Source: Clostridiales bacterium
GTDB lineage: Bacteria > Bacillota > Clostridia > Lachnospirales > Lachnospiraceae
Direction: 5' to 3'
Assembly: GCA_018365455.1 (NCBI GenBank)
Contig: JAGZJZ010000031.1
Span: 1-64,000, forward strand
Length of the DNA stretch: 64,000 nucleotides
Shown here in pieces: positions 43,172-53,107 of the stretch (positions within the stretch are counted from its first letter, which is position 1; every line of letters begins with the position of its first letter). Both the position numbers and the translations under genes were made by a program. Under the pieces are notes generated by a model. It saw only the letters and a list, made by a program, of their open reading frames with translations, was not told where the DNA came from and ran no database searches.

Positions 43172-43262
43172 AAATGTCGGAAGTTGTGAAGAAATAGTGC
43201 AGCATGGCATTTACATTGATGCAGTACCGAAGACTTTTCTGCGGTATGCAGGAGGTATAAAT

Positions 43263-44270
43263 ATGAAATCATCAAATATCGGCGGACAGGCGGTTATGGA
43301 AGGTGTTATGATGAAAAACGCCGACCGGTATGCAGTTGCTGTCAGAAAGCCAAATGACGAAATTGTAGTTAAGGTGGAAGACTATAAGAGTATTATCAAG
43401 AACAAGAAAATATTGTCTCTGCCCATCATTCGCGGAGTTTTCAATTTTGTGGACTCTATGGTGCTTGGCATGAAGACATTAACATATTCGGCCAGCTTTT
43501 TTGAAGAAGATGAAGAAGCGGAGCCTACGAAGTTTGATAAGGCTCTTGAGAAGGCGACAAAAGGAAAGGGAGATTCCCTGCTTATGGGAATTACGGTGAC
43601 CCTGTCGATTATACTGGCAGTTGGGCTGTTTATGGTTCTTCCATATTTTATTTCCCTCTTTTTTCATAAGTTTACAGATTCTATGACGCTGATTGCAGTT
43701 GCAGAGGGTGTTGTACGAATATTACTCTTTCTGGGATATATTCTTCTGATCTCCAGAATGAAAGATATCCAGCGCGTATTTATGTACCACGGTGCAGAGC
43801 ATAAATGCATCAACTGTATTGAACACGGTCTGGAATTAAACGTAGAGAATGTTTTAAAAAGTTCTAAGCAACACAAACGCTGCGGTACCAGTTTTCTGTT
43901 GATTGTTATGGTCATAAGTGTGATCTTCTTCATATTCATAAGAGTAGATTCTCCTATTTTGCGTGTAGTGGTCCGGATTCTGCTGGTTCCGGTAATCGCC
44001 GGTGTATCTTATGAGTTTATCAGACTTGCAGGAAGAAGTGAGAATGCTTTCGTAACCATGCTCAGTAAACCCGGTATGCTGCTGCAGAATCTCACTACCA
44101 GGGAGCCGGATGCAAAGATGGCGGAAGTTGCCATTGCATCAGTGGAAGCAGTATTTGACTGGAAGGCATATCTTTCGGAGAATTTCGGAATGTCCTTTGC
44201 AGAAGAAAAAACAGAGCAGGAACCTGATCATACCATGACAGGAACTTATACCAAGGAAGCGATATCATGA
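43263..44270 (+). CDS. DUF1385 (YqhQ-like) membrane protein
   Basis: 335 residues. The N-terminal SNIGGQAVMEGVMMKNADRY is the signature of DUF1385. Several hydrophobic helices follow, and the YHGAEHKCINCIEHG block contains conserved His and Cys residues that could bind metal. The start at 43263 is preceded by AGGAGG; the in-frame sequence from 43197 lacks family similarity. Its stop overlaps prmC by ATGA. The family commonly stands beside prmC-prfA in clostridia, with unknown function. Confidence 0.9.
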   Translation: MKSSNIGGQAVMEGVMMKNADRYAVAVRKPNDEIVVKVEDYKSIIKNKKILSLPIIRGVFNFVDSMVLGMKTLTYSASFFEEDEEAEPTKFDKALEKATKGKGDSLLMGITVTLSIILAVGLFMVLPYFISLFFHKFTDSMTLIAVAEGVVRILLFLGYILLISRMKDIQRVFMYHGAEHKCINCIEHGLELNVENVLKSSKQHKRCGTSFLLIVMVISVIFFIFIRVDSPILRVVVRILLVPVIAGVSYEFIRLAGRSENAFVTMLSKPGMLLQNLTTREPDAKMAEVAIASVEAVFDWKAYLSENFGMSFAEEKTEQEPDHTMTGTYTKEAIS

Positions 44271-45097
44271 CACTGCAGGAAGTTGTTAAAAAAGGGGAAG
44301 ACTATCTGAGAGAGCGGGGCGTTGACAATCCTGGTCTGGACGCCTGGTATATATTGGAGAACGTCTGTAATATTGACAAGACCTATTTCCTGCTGAACCG
44401 TAATGAGGAAATTCAGCCGGCACAGTATGCCCGTTACCAGACAATGCTGGCAGCCCGGGGAAAACGTGTGCCGCTGCAGCACCTTACCGGAGAACAGGAA
44501 TTCATGGGATTGTCTTTTTTGGTAAATAGCAAAGTACTGATTCCCAGACAGGATACGGAGATTCTGGCAGAGGAAGCATTAAAAGTTTTGAGGCCGGGGA
44601 TGAAGGTACTGGATGTCTGTACCGGCTCCGGCTGTATTATTATCAGTCTGATGAAGCTGTCCGGTGCGAACAGAGGCATGGCAGTTGATATCTCCAGGGA
44701 GGCTCTGGAAGTAGCCGGGGAAAATGCAAGGCGTCATGGTGTCTGCATTGATTTTCGGGAAAGTGATCTGTTTGATCAGGTGGAAGGTAAATTCGATGTG
44801 ATCGTTTCCAATCCGCCTTATATCGCAACTTCTGAAATCACGAAACTGATGGCAGAAGTAAGGCTGTTTGAGCCGATAACAGCACTTGACGGAAAAGAAG
44901 ACGGTCTGTATTTCTACCGGAAGATTGTAACGAAAAGCAGATCCTTTTTAAATCATGGAGGATGGCTGCTCTTTGAAATCGGCTATGACCAGGCTTCGAT
45001 GGTGACATCCATGATGCACAGCGCAGGATATAAGGATGTGAGAGTCGTAAAAGACCTTGCCGGACTGGACCGGGTAGTTTTAGGAAGAATAAATTAG
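44267..45097 (+). CDS. prmC: Release-factor glutamine methyltransferase PrmC
   Basis: 276 residues. It methylates the GGQ glutamine of release factors using SAM. An N-terminal helical domain carries LDAWYILENV; the Rossmann methyltransferase domain has VLDVCTGSGCIIISLMK and the catalytic NPPY at residues 182-185. It overlaps the preceding DUF1385 gene by 4 nt and lies 11 nt before prfA, its substrate gene, an arrangement conserved in Firmicutes. Confidence 0.95.
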   Translation: MTLQEVVKKGEDYLRERGVDNPGLDAWYILENVCNIDKTYFLLNRNEEIQPAQYARYQTMLAARGKRVPLQHLTGEQEFMGLSFLVNSKVLIPRQDTEILAEEALKVLRPGMKVLDVCTGSGCIIISLMKLSGANRGMAVDISREALEVAGENARRHGVCIDFRESDLFDQVEGKFDVIVSNPPYIATSEITKLMAEVRLFEPITALDGKEDGLYFYRKIVTKSRSFLNHGGWLLFEIGYDQASMVTSMMHSAGYKDVRVVKDLAGLDRVVLGRIN

Positions 45098-45108
45098 GAG
45101 GAAACAAC

Positions 45109-46182
45109 ATGTTTGATAAATTGGAGGATTTGTTAATCCGCTTTGAAGAGATAATGGGCGAATTAAATGAGCCTTCTGTGGTAAATGACCAGACTCGTTT
45201 TCAGAAATTGATGAAAGAGCAGAGTGATTTACAGCCGATTGTAGATGCTTATAAAGAATATAAAGACAGTAAGCAGACCGTAGAAGACAGCCTCACCATG
45301 TTAGATGAAGAGTCTGACGAGGAAATGCGGGAAATGTTAAAAGAGGAATTAAATGACGCCAAAGCGCGTATAGAAGAATTAGAGCATAAATTAAAGATTT
45401 TATTATTGCCGAAAGACCCCAATGATGACAAGAACGTTATCGTGGAAATACGTGCGGGTGCAGGCGGTGATGAAGCAGCTCTGTTCGCAGCTGAGATCTA
45501 TCGTATGTATGTAAAATTTGCGGAATCCCAGCGTTGGAAAACAGATATGATGAGCTTTAATGAAAATGGAATCGGCGGTTTTAAAGAAGTGACCTTTATG
45601 ATCAACGGACAGGGTGCCTATTCCAAATTAAAATACGAAAGCGGTGTACATCGTGTACAGCGTGTACCGGAAACAGAATCCGGCGGACGTATCCACACAT
45701 CTACGATTACAGTAGCAATTATGCCGGAAGCGGAAGAAATCGATTTCCATCTGGATATGAATGACTGTAAGTTCGATGTTTTCCGTGCATCCGGGAACGG
45801 CGGGCAGTGTGTCAATACAACAGACTCCGCAGTGCGTCTGACCCATATCCCTACCGGAATTGTAATTTCATGCCAGGATGAGAAATCACAGCTTAAGAAT
45901 AAAGATAAGGCATTAAAAGTACTTCGTTCCAGACTTTACGAGATGGAATTGGAGAAACAGCATGATGCTGAAGCAGAAGCCAGAAGAAGCCAGGTTGGTA
46001 CCGGTGACCGTTCTGAGAAAATCAGAACCTATAACTTCCCCCAGGGGCGTGTTACAGATCATCGTATCAAACTGACATTACACAGACTGGATGGAGTCAT
46101 GAATGGAGATATCTCTGAGGTAATAGACAGTCTGATAGCAGCTGACCAGGCAGCAAAGCTTGCCAATCTGCAGGACCAGTAG
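45109..46182 (+). CDS. prfA: Peptide chain release factor 1
   Basis: 357 residues, normal for RF1, which ends translation at UAA and UAG. The peptidyl-hydrolysis loop has G231-G232-Q233 followed by Cys, where many RF1 proteins have His. DEKSQLKNK and the C-terminal DHRIKLTLHRLDGV are also typical. GGAGG lies upstream. The last 26 nt with the stop are repeated imperfectly just downstream. Confidence 0.96.
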   Translation: MFDKLEDLLIRFEEIMGELNEPSVVNDQTRFQKLMKEQSDLQPIVDAYKEYKDSKQTVEDSLTMLDEESDEEMREMLKEELNDAKARIEELEHKLKILLLPKDPNDDKNVIVEIRAGAGGDEAALFAAEIYRMYVKFAESQRWKTDMMSFNENGIGGFKEVTFMINGQGAYSKLKYESGVHRVQRVPETESGGRIHTSTITVAIMPEAEEIDFHLDMNDCKFDVFRASGNGGQCVNTTDSAVRLTHIPTGIVISCQDEKSQLKNKDKALKVLRSRLYEMELEKQHDAEAEARRSQVGTGDRSEKIRTYNFPQGRVTDHRIKLTLHRLDGVMNGDISEVIDSLIAADQAAKLANLQDQ

Positions 46183-46215
46183 AAGTGAAGCTTGCCAACT
46201 AGCAGGATCAGTAAG
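46156..46215 (+). repeat. Tandem duplication of the prfA 3' end
   Basis: AAGCTTGCCAATCTGCAGGA (46156) recurs as AAGCTTGCCAACTAGCAGGA at 46188, 32 bp later, each followed by a CAGTA(G/A) stop-like sequence. The second copy is outside the gene. Confidence 0.8.
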
Positions 46216-46255
46216 CAGTGTAGTAGTTTACCCTGAAAAATGAGGAGGATTAAGT

Positions 46256-47602
46256 ATGGGAAAATATTTTGGAACAGATGGATTCAGAGGAGAAGCAAAC
46301 ATTGATTTAACAGTAGAGCATGCATTTAAAGTAGGCCGCTTTCTGGGATGGTACTACGGAAAAGAGCACAAAGCGAAGATTGTAATCGGTAAGGATACAA
46401 GAAGAAGCAGTTATATGTTCGAGTATTCCCTGGTAGCAGGTCTGACAGCTTCCGGTGCAGATGCATACTTACTCCATGTAACCACCACACCCAGCGTTTC
46501 GTATGTAGTCCGGACAGAAGGATTTGACTGCGGTATCATGATCTCGGCAAGCCACAATCCATTCTATGACAATGGAATCAAGATCATCAATGGTCTGGGA
46601 CAGAAGATGGAAGCAGAGGTTGAAAATCAGATCGAAGAATACATTGATGGCAAATCAGAAGAGCTGCCATTAGCGGTAAAAGAAAACATCGGCCGCACCG
46701 TAGACTTTGTAGCAGGCAGAAACCGTTACATTGGATATCTGATTTCACTGGCAACCCGCTCCTTTAAGAATTACAAAGTGGGACTGGATTGTTCCAACGG
46801 AAGCTCCTCTGCAATTGCAAAAAGTGTATTTGATGCACTGGGCGCCAAAACCTATGTTATCAACAATGAACCGGACGGAACAAACATTAACACAAATTGC
46901 GGTTCCACCCATATCAATATTTTGCAGGACTATGTAAAAGAAAATAAGCTGGATATCGGTTTTGCTTTCGACGGGGATGCAGACCGCTGTATCGCAATTG
47001 ATGAAAACGGAAACGTCATAGACGGAGACTTAATTCTCTATGTCTGTGGAAAATATTTAAAAGAAGAAGGCAAATTAAACAATGACACCATCGTTACAAC
47101 CATTATGTCCAACTTAGGCCTGTACAAGGCATGTGACAAGATTGGCATCCGGTATGAAAAAACGGCGGTGGGAGATAAATATGTTTATGAAAATATGGTG
47201 AATAACAGCCATTGCCTGGGCGGAGAACAGTCCGGACATATTATTTTCAGCAAACATGCGACAACCGGTGACGGCATTCTGACAGCTCTTATGATCATGG
47301 AAGTGGTAACAGAGAAAAAGGCAAGCCTTGGAACCCTTGCAGGAGAAGTCCGGATCTATCCGCAGCTTCTTAAGAATGTCAGAGTAGCAGATAAGAAGGA
47401 AGCGAGGGAGAATCCTGCGGTTATAGCGGCAGTAGATGCAGTAGCAGAGGCACTTGGCGATGATGGAAGAATTCTGGTGCGTGAAAGCGGAACAGAGCCG
47501 GTCATCCGTGTTATGGTAGAGGCTGCAGAGGATGATTTATGTGAAAAGTATGTAAATCAGGTAATTGACGTGATGAATCAGCAGGGCTTGATAGTAGGAT
47601 AA
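46256..47602 (+). CDS. glmM: Phosphoglucosamine mutase GlmM
   Basis: 448 residues. It converts glucosamine 6-phosphate to the 1-phosphate for UDP-GlcNAc and hence peptidoglycan. KYFGTDGFRG opens the protein. The catalytic serine is S99 in ISASHNPFYDNGIK, the metal loop is DGDADRC, and the C-terminal phosphate site is VRESGTEPVIR. A GAGGA site precedes the ATG. The stop codon is followed immediately by the ATG of the ABC transporter gene, so the two are co-translated or at least co-transcribed. Confidence 0.95.
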   Translation: MGKYFGTDGFRGEANIDLTVEHAFKVGRFLGWYYGKEHKAKIVIGKDTRRSSYMFEYSLVAGLTASGADAYLLHVTTTPSVSYVVRTEGFDCGIMISASHNPFYDNGIKIINGLGQKMEAEVENQIEEYIDGKSEELPLAVKENIGRTVDFVAGRNRYIGYLISLATRSFKNYKVGLDCSNGSSSAIAKSVFDALGAKTYVINNEPDGTNINTNCGSTHINILQDYVKENKLDIGFAFDGDADRCIAIDENGNVIDGDLILYVCGKYLKEEGKLNNDTIVTTIMSNLGLYKACDKIGIRYEKTAVGDKYVYENMVNNSHCLGGEQSGHIIFSKHATTGDGILTALMIMEVVTEKKASLGTLAGEVRIYPQLLKNVRVADKKEARENPAVIAAVDAVAEALGDDGRILVRESGTEPVIRVMVEAAEDDLCEKYVNQVIDVMNQQGLIVG

Positions 47603-49327
47603 ATGGATCACAAATTAAAAAAATTGTTTCATTATTATAAACCATATAAAGGACTGTTCTGGTCCGATATGTTGTTTGCAATCCTGGGTGCCGGCGTCAC
47701 GCTGGCAATCCCCCTGATTGTACGATACATTACGAATGTAGTGGTATATCTTCCGGGAAATGAGCCGCTTCATATGATACTGAAGCTGGGAATCCTGATG
47801 TTAGGGCTGGTAGCCCTGGAGTTTTTCTGTAATTATTATATCGCATACTATGGACATATAATGGGAGCCAGTATAGAACATGATATGCGAAACGAGATAT
47901 TTGCTCATTACCAGAAGCTGTCCTTTACCTTCTATGACAATCAGAAGGTAGGTCAGCTTTTGTCGCGCGTAACCAGCGATTTATTCGATATCAGTGAGCT
48001 GCTCCACCACGGACCGGAGGATCTTGTCATCTCAGCAATTAAGATTATCGGTTCCGTAATTATTCTGGTGAACATCAATGTAACCCTGACCGTAATCACA
48101 TTTGCATTTATTCCGGTCATGGCGGCATATGCCTTTTATTTTAATTTCAAAATGAAACGGGCATTCAAAGAAAACCGTGCCAAAATTGCGGATATTAACA
48201 GTCAGATTGAAGACAGCCTGAATGGTATCCGGGTGGTAAAATCATTTGCCAATGAAGACGTGGAAATGGGCAAGTTCAAAAAGGGCAACAGTCGTTTTGT
48301 AGAGAGTAAAAAAACCAGTTACCGCTATATGGGCGGATACCATTCCGGCCTTGGCGCATTGACTACCATGGTGACTATCGTGGTACTGGTTGCAGGTGCC
48401 CTTTTGATAACGGGGCAGAAAATCGCCGTAACGGACTTGATCACATTCCTGCTCTATATCAATAATTTTACGGAACCGGTTAAGAAACTGGTGAATTTTA
48501 CAGAGCAGTTCCAAAATGGCTATACGGGATATGAACGTTTTCTGGAAATTCTGGACGTGGACCCGGATATTGCAGATGCACCGGATGCGGTGGAGTTAAA
48601 GAATGTAAAGGGAAATATCCGATTTGAAGATGTTTCCTTTCAGTATGAAGAGAACCAGGAAAAGGTATTACATGACATTAACCTGGATATTAAGGCCGGC
48701 TCTTATATTGCACTGGTGGGAAGCTCAGGAGGAGGAAAATCAACCCTCTGCAGCCTGATTCCCAGATTTTATGATGTTGTAGAAGGAAGGATCCTTTTAG
48801 ACGGAACGGACATCCGTAATATCAGGCTTCAGGATCTGAGAAACCAGATCGGGATTGTCCAGCAGGACGTTTATTTATTTGCAGAAAATGTAATGGAAAA
48901 TATCCGTTACGGGAAACCGTCTGCAACGGATGAAGAAGTCATAATGGCAGCCGTCAGGGCAAATGCCCATGAATTTATTATGTCATTGCAGGATGGTTAC
49001 GAAACGGACATCGGTCAAAGGGGAGTCAAACTTTCCGGAGGACAAAAACAAAGATTATCAATCGCGCGAGTATTTTTAAAGAACCCGCCCATACTAATCT
49101 TTGATGAGGCTACTTCAGCGCTTGACAATGAAAGCGAGAAGATCGTTCAGGATTCCCTGGAAGAACTAGCAAGAGACAGAACGACTTTTGTGATCGCCCA
49201 CAGGCTTTCAACCATTCAAAATGCAGAGAAAATCCTGGTTCTGACAGAAAAAGGAATCGAGGAAGAAGGAACTCACAGAGAGCTTCTGGCGAAAAACGGT
49301 GTATATGCCAAGCTCTATAACAAATAA
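47603..49327 (+). CDS. ABC transporter, fused permease and ATPase
   Basis: 574 residues, a half-size ABC exporter of the MsbA/LmrA type. Six transmembrane helices occupy about 1-310. The nucleotide-binding domain has Walker A GSSGGGKST, the signature LSGGQKQR, Walker B ILIFDEATSALD and the H-loop IAHRLST. It needs to dimerise, and as there is no second half-transporter next to it a homodimer is likely. The start directly abuts the glmM stop with only a weak AGGA site. The exported substrate (lipid, drug or peptide) is unknown. Confidence 0.93.
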   Translation: MDHKLKKLFHYYKPYKGLFWSDMLFAILGAGVTLAIPLIVRYITNVVVYLPGNEPLHMILKLGILMLGLVALEFFCNYYIAYYGHIMGASIEHDMRNEIFAHYQKLSFTFYDNQKVGQLLSRVTSDLFDISELLHHGPEDLVISAIKIIGSVIILVNINVTLTVITFAFIPVMAAYAFYFNFKMKRAFKENRAKIADINSQIEDSLNGIRVVKSFANEDVEMGKFKKGNSRFVESKKTSYRYMGGYHSGLGALTTMVTIVVLVAGALLITGQKIAVTDLITFLLYINNFTEPVKKLVNFTEQFQNGYTGYERFLEILDVDPDIADAPDAVELKNVKGNIRFEDVSFQYEENQEKVLHDINLDIKAGSYIALVGSSGGGKSTLCSLIPRFYDVVEGRILLDGTDIRNIRLQDLRNQIGIVQQDVYLFAENVMENIRYGKPSATDEEVIMAAVRANAHEFIMSLQDGYETDIGQRGVKLSGGQKQRLSIARVFLKNPPILIFDEATSALDNESEKIVQDSLEELARDRTTFVIAHRLSTIQNAEKILVLTEKGIEEEGTHRELLAKNGVYAKLYNK

Positions 49328-49341
49328 GAAAAGAGGATTTT

Positions 49342-50241
49342 ATGGAAATAGAATTTAAACAGCCGACGTTAGAAAACAGAGATGAAATCAACAAATATCT
49401 CAGAAGGAAGAAGACAAGAAGCTGTGAATTAACATTTGCGAATGTTTACTTATGGTCCAGGCATTATCCGGTGGAATATGCCATCGTTTGTGATACACTG
49501 GTCTTTAAGAGCATGGAACACGACCCGACATATTGTTTTCCGGTAGGAGATCCGGAAAATGTAAAAGAAGCAATCGACAGCATTATGGCGCACAGTGCAG
49601 ACCTGGGAAGGAATTTTCATATGCATTTGGTAACGCCGGAACAATTTGAAGTATTAGAGTCTCTCTATCCGGGAGAATTTGAAATTGAATACAACCGGGA
49701 TGAGGCAGACTATGTGTATGAAAGCGAGAAGCTGGCAAATCTTTCCGGAAAGAAATATCATGGAAAGAAAAACCATGTGAATAAATTCAAGCGCCTCTAT
49801 CCGGACTGGGTTTATGAAAGCATTACCAAGGACAATCTGGAGGATTGCTTCCAAATGGCTATTAAATGGAGAAATTTAAATGGCTGTGAAGCAGACCCCG
49901 AGAAACATGCGGAGATCTGTGTTACCCTGAATTCCCTGAGACTGTTTGAAGAACTGGAATTAAGGGGAGGACTTCTCAGAGTGCATGGAGAAGTGGTGGC
50001 ATTTTGTCTTGCTGAACCAATCTGCGACGATACAATAGTTGTTCATATAGAAAAAGCGTATGCTGATATTGAAGGAGCATATCCCATGATTAACCAGCAG
50101 TTTGTACAGCATGAGGCAATGGATTTTAAATATGTAAACAGGGAAGACGATGTAGGCGAAGAAGGGCTGCGCCGGGCGAAGTTATCCTATCATCCCATTT
50201 TCCTCGTTGAAAAAGGATTTGTGAGAAGAAAGAAGGCATAA
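49342..50241 (+). CDS. DUF2156 (phosphatidylglycerol lysyltransferase-like) protein
   Basis: 299 residues forming a tandem GNAT-like fold as in the C-terminal domain of MprF and FemX-type aminoacyl transferases. Blocks include ELTFANVYLWSRHYPVEY, YHGKKNHVNKF and YPMINQQF. There is no membrane segment, so it is a cytoplasmic stand-alone domain. It sits 14 nt after the ABC gene and is followed at once by an aminotransferase, indicating one long operon. An aminoacyl-tRNA-dependent transfer is possible but unproven. Confidence 0.85.
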   Translation: MEIEFKQPTLENRDEINKYLRRKKTRSCELTFANVYLWSRHYPVEYAIVCDTLVFKSMEHDPTYCFPVGDPENVKEAIDSIMAHSADLGRNFHMHLVTPEQFEVLESLYPGEFEIEYNRDEADYVYESEKLANLSGKKYHGKKNHVNKFKRLYPDWVYESITKDNLEDCFQMAIKWRNLNGCEADPEKHAEICVTLNSLRLFEELELRGGLLRVHGEVVAFCLAEPICDDTIVVHIEKAYADIEGAYPMINQQFVQHEAMDFKYVNREDDVGEEGLRRAKLSYHPIFLVEKGFVRRKKA

Positions 50242-50242
50242 C

Positions 50243-51439
50243 ATGATAGCAGAGAAGATGAAGTCTTATGTAGAAAACAGTTCCGTTATCCGTGCAATGT
50301 TTGAGGAAGGTGCAAAGATGGCGGCTGTTTACGGAGCAGAAAACGTATACGATTTCAGCCTGGGGAACCCCAATGTTGCAGCGCCTGCACAAGTCAGACA
50401 GGCAATCGAAGAGATCATAACAGGCGAAGATCCTGTTATGGTACACGGGTATATGAGCAATGCAGGATTTGAAGATGTCAGGAGCGCAGTGGCAGATTCC
50501 TTAAACCGCCGCTTCCAAACCGCTTTTCATGAAGAAAATATTATCATGACCGTTGGCGCTGCCGGCGGCATGAATGTCATCTTCCGGACAATTCTGAATC
50601 CGGGGGATGAAGTACTTACCTTTGCGCCATATTTTGGCGAATACCGTGCATATGTTTCTAATTATGACGGAATATTAAAAGCAGTAGAACCAAATACCCA
50701 GTCATTCCAGCCGGATCTTGAAAAGTTTGAAAGGATGATCACGGTAAAAACCAAAGCAGTGATTGTAAATTCCCCCAACAACCCCACGGGTGTGGTCTAT
50801 TCGGAAGACACTATCGTCAGGCTCGCGGATATCTTAAAAAGAAAGCAGGAAGAACTTCAGACTGTCATCTATCTGGTAACCGATGAGCCATACCGGGAGC
50901 TGGCATACGATGGCGTGACGGTTCCATTTGTAACCAAATACTATACGAACACCATTGTGGGCTATTCGTTCAGCAAATCCCTTTCCCTGCCGGGAGAACG
51001 GATCGGATATCTGGTTATTCCGGATCAGGTAACGGACAGTGACCAGGTGATCGCTGCCGCAAATGTGGCGAACCGCATTTTGGGCTATGTGAATGCACCT
51101 TCCCTGTTTCAACGGGTGATCGGAAAATGTATCGATGCAAAAGTAGATGTGCAGTTTTATGACAAAAACCGTCAGACGCTCTATAATGGCTTGAAAAAAT
51201 GCGGTTTTTCCTGTATTAAGCCGGAAGGTGCATTTTATCTGTTTGTAAAATCTCCGGTGGAAGATGAAACCATCTTCGTGGAAGCAGCAAAGAAATACCA
51301 TATCCTGGTTGTGCCGGGAAGCAGCTTTGCGTGTCCGGGATATGTGCGGATCGCATATTGTGTATCCCTGGAAACCATCGTAAATGCATTGCCTTACTTT
51401 GAAAAACTTGCACAGGAATTTTTCGGGAGGAACGAATGA
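50243..51439 (+). CDS. Class I aminotransferase (AspC-like)
   Basis: 398 residues. A pyridoxal-phosphate enzyme of fold type I with NSPNNPTGVVYS, a YLVTDEPYRELAYDG aspartate region and GYSFSKSLSLPGERIGYL, where the Lys forms the Schiff base. AspC-like enzymes transaminate aspartate, alanine or aromatic amino acids; the exact substrate cannot be told. Its last four bases overlap the next aminotransferase gene (ATGA). Confidence 0.9.
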   Translation: MIAEKMKSYVENSSVIRAMFEEGAKMAAVYGAENVYDFSLGNPNVAAPAQVRQAIEEIITGEDPVMVHGYMSNAGFEDVRSAVADSLNRRFQTAFHEENIIMTVGAAGGMNVIFRTILNPGDEVLTFAPYFGEYRAYVSNYDGILKAVEPNTQSFQPDLEKFERMITVKTKAVIVNSPNNPTGVVYSEDTIVRLADILKRKQEELQTVIYLVTDEPYRELAYDGVTVPFVTKYYTNTIVGYSFSKSLSLPGERIGYLVIPDQVTDSDQVIAAANVANRILGYVNAPSLFQRVIGKCIDAKVDVQFYDKNRQTLYNGLKKCGFSCIKPEGAFYLFVKSPVEDETIFVEAAKKYHILVVPGSSFACPGYVRIAYCVSLETIVNALPYFEKLAQEFFGRNE

Positions 51440-52497
51440 AAGCTTGGGAAATGAACATCAGAAAAGTAATACCTTATACACCGGGGGAACAGCCAAACCA
51501 GCCGGATATGATCAAACTGAATACCAATGAGAATCCTTATCCCCCCGCGCCGGAAGCTGCTAAGATGATGGCGGCATTAAATCCGGAGGAACTGAGGCTC
51601 TATCCGGACCCCAGCGCAGGCATATTAGTTTCGGCACTGGCTGATTATTATCACTTAGACAAAGATCAGGTATTTGTGGGAGTCGGCTCAGACGATGTGC
51701 TGGCAATGGCATTTATGACCTTCTTTAATTCCAGACAGCCGATACTGTTTCCGGATATTACATATTCCTTTTACGATGTCTGGGCGGACCTGCTTCGCAT
51801 TCCCTATAAATGCCAGCCTTTAAATGGTGATTTTGAGATCGAGAAAAAGGATTATGAGCAGCCAAACGGCGGAATTGTCATTCCTAATCCCAATGCCCCA
51901 ACCGGTATTTTACAGGATCTTGCCGATATAGAAGATATTATCCGCAGGAATGCAGATGTAATTGTGATTATAGATGAAGCCTATATTGATTTTGGCGGTG
52001 CTTCGGCACTTTCCCTCATTGATAAATATGAAAATCTGCTGGTAGTACAGACTTATTCCAAATCCCGTTCCATGGCGGGAATTCGTATTGGTTATGCCAT
52101 GGGAAACAAAACACTGATCAAATACTTAAATGATGTAAAATATTCCTTCAATTCTTATACTATGAACCGCCCGTCCCTGGAAATCGGGGCAAAAGTGTTA
52201 GAGAATGAGGCGTATTTCCGGGAAGTTACAGGCAAGATCATTGCCACAAGGGAACGTGTGAAGGTGCAGATGAAGGAACTGGGTTTTCATTTTGCAGATT
52301 CCCAGGCAAATTTCCTCTTTGTAACCCACGAAAAGTACTGGGCGAGAGACTTGTTCCAGGCATTGAAACTGAAACATATCTATGTAAGATATTTCAATCG
52401 TCCCCGTATCGACAATTATCTGCGTATTACAATCGGTACCGATGAGGAGATGGATGCTCTTATTGGATTTTTAAAAGAATACATGAAGGAGAATTAA
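51436..52497 (+). CDS. hisC: Histidinol-phosphate aminotransferase-like enzyme
   Basis: 353 residues, HisC size. KLNTNENPYPP, YPDPSAG, IPNPNAPTG, IIDEAYIDFGG and the PLP lysine in TYSKSRSMAGIRIGYA are hallmark HisC blocks. No other his genes are adjacent; the partner is another aminotransferase. It may supply histidine synthesis from an unlinked locus, or act on aromatic amino acids as many stand-alone HisC proteins do. Confidence 0.85.
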   Translation: MKAWEMNIRKVIPYTPGEQPNQPDMIKLNTNENPYPPAPEAAKMMAALNPEELRLYPDPSAGILVSALADYYHLDKDQVFVGVGSDDVLAMAFMTFFNSRQPILFPDITYSFYDVWADLLRIPYKCQPLNGDFEIEKKDYEQPNGGIVIPNPNAPTGILQDLADIEDIIRRNADVIVIIDEAYIDFGGASALSLIDKYENLLVVQTYSKSRSMAGIRIGYAMGNKTLIKYLNDVKYSFNSYTMNRPSLEIGAKVLENEAYFREVTGKIIATRERVKVQMKELGFHFADSQANFLFVTHEKYWARDLFQALKLKHIYVRYFNRPRIDNYLRITIGTDEEMDALIGFLKEYMKEN

Positions 52498-52500
52498 TAT

Positions 52501-53001
52501 ATGGAATCTTTAGTACAATGGTTTACCACCAATCTGTCCGGTGTCGTATCCAGAGAAGCAATTGTTTTTATTATTTCCATGATACCCATTCTGGAGCTGA
52601 GAGGCGGTTTATTGGCAGCATCCCTGTTAAAGCTGGATATGTGGAGATCCATCTGGCTGTGCGTAGCCGGTAATATCATTCCAATTCCATTTATTTTATT
52701 ATTGATCACACCGATTTTTAACTGGATGAAGCAGACGAAGCTGTTTAAGCCTCTGGTGGACAAGCTGGAAGGAAAAGCTCTTGGCAAGAAAGATAAAATA
52801 GAAAAATACGAGTTCTGGGGTCTTGTCCTGTTTGTAGGAATCCCACTGCCCGGAACCGGCGCATGGACAGGTGCATTAATAGCTTCCTTACTGGGAATTA
52901 AATTCAAAAAAGCATTCCCGGCAATCTTACTAGGGATTGCCCTGGCAAGCGTTATCATGACGATTTTATCATTTGGAGTGTTAGGGAAAATTGTGAGCTA
53001 G
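52501..53001 (+). CDS. Small multidrug-export-type membrane protein (PF06695)
   Basis: 166 residues. It has about four hydrophobic segments and the family signature IPILELRGGLLAA near the N terminus, with GIPLPGTGAWTGALIA later. Family members are annotated as small exporters, with little experimental support. It begins 3 nt after the hisC stop and ends the operon, because a hairpin terminator follows. Confidence 0.85.
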   Translation: MESLVQWFTTNLSGVVSREAIVFIISMIPILELRGGLLAASLLKLDMWRSIWLCVAGNIIPIPFILLLITPIFNWMKQTKLFKPLVDKLEGKALGKKDKIEKYEFWGLVLFVGIPLPGTGAWTGALIASLLGIKFKKAFPAILLGIALASVIMTILSFGVLGKIVS

Positions 53002-53019
53002 ATGTTTGAAATTGCTTAT

Positions 53020-53069
53020 AATCGGGTAAGATGTGCAGGGCAGCCAATGCAGATTGCCCGGTTATTTTT
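53020..53069 (+). terminator. Terminator after the small exporter
   Basis: AATCGGGTAAGATGTGCA pairs imperfectly with TGCAGATTGCCCGGTT, followed by ATTTTTAT. Confidence 0.7.
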
Positions 53070-53107
53070 ATACATTTGGCAAGTGAGGATAATAAGAGGT
53101 GAAAGAA

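Noticed and set aside
43197..43262. Longer N terminus for the DUF1385 protein
   Set aside because: The 22 extra residues have no family similarity and the AGGAGG site sits inside this stretch, directly serving ATG 43263.
50243..52497. Part of a histidine biosynthesis operon
   Set aside because: Only a hisC-like gene is present; neighbours are an AspC-type enzyme, an exporter and a DUF2156 protein.
52998..53020. Possible further copy of the palindromic family (ATGTTTGAAATTGCTT)
   Set aside because: Only about 15 bases resemble the consensus, the terminal GAGCG is missing, and the following sequence is explained as a terminator.
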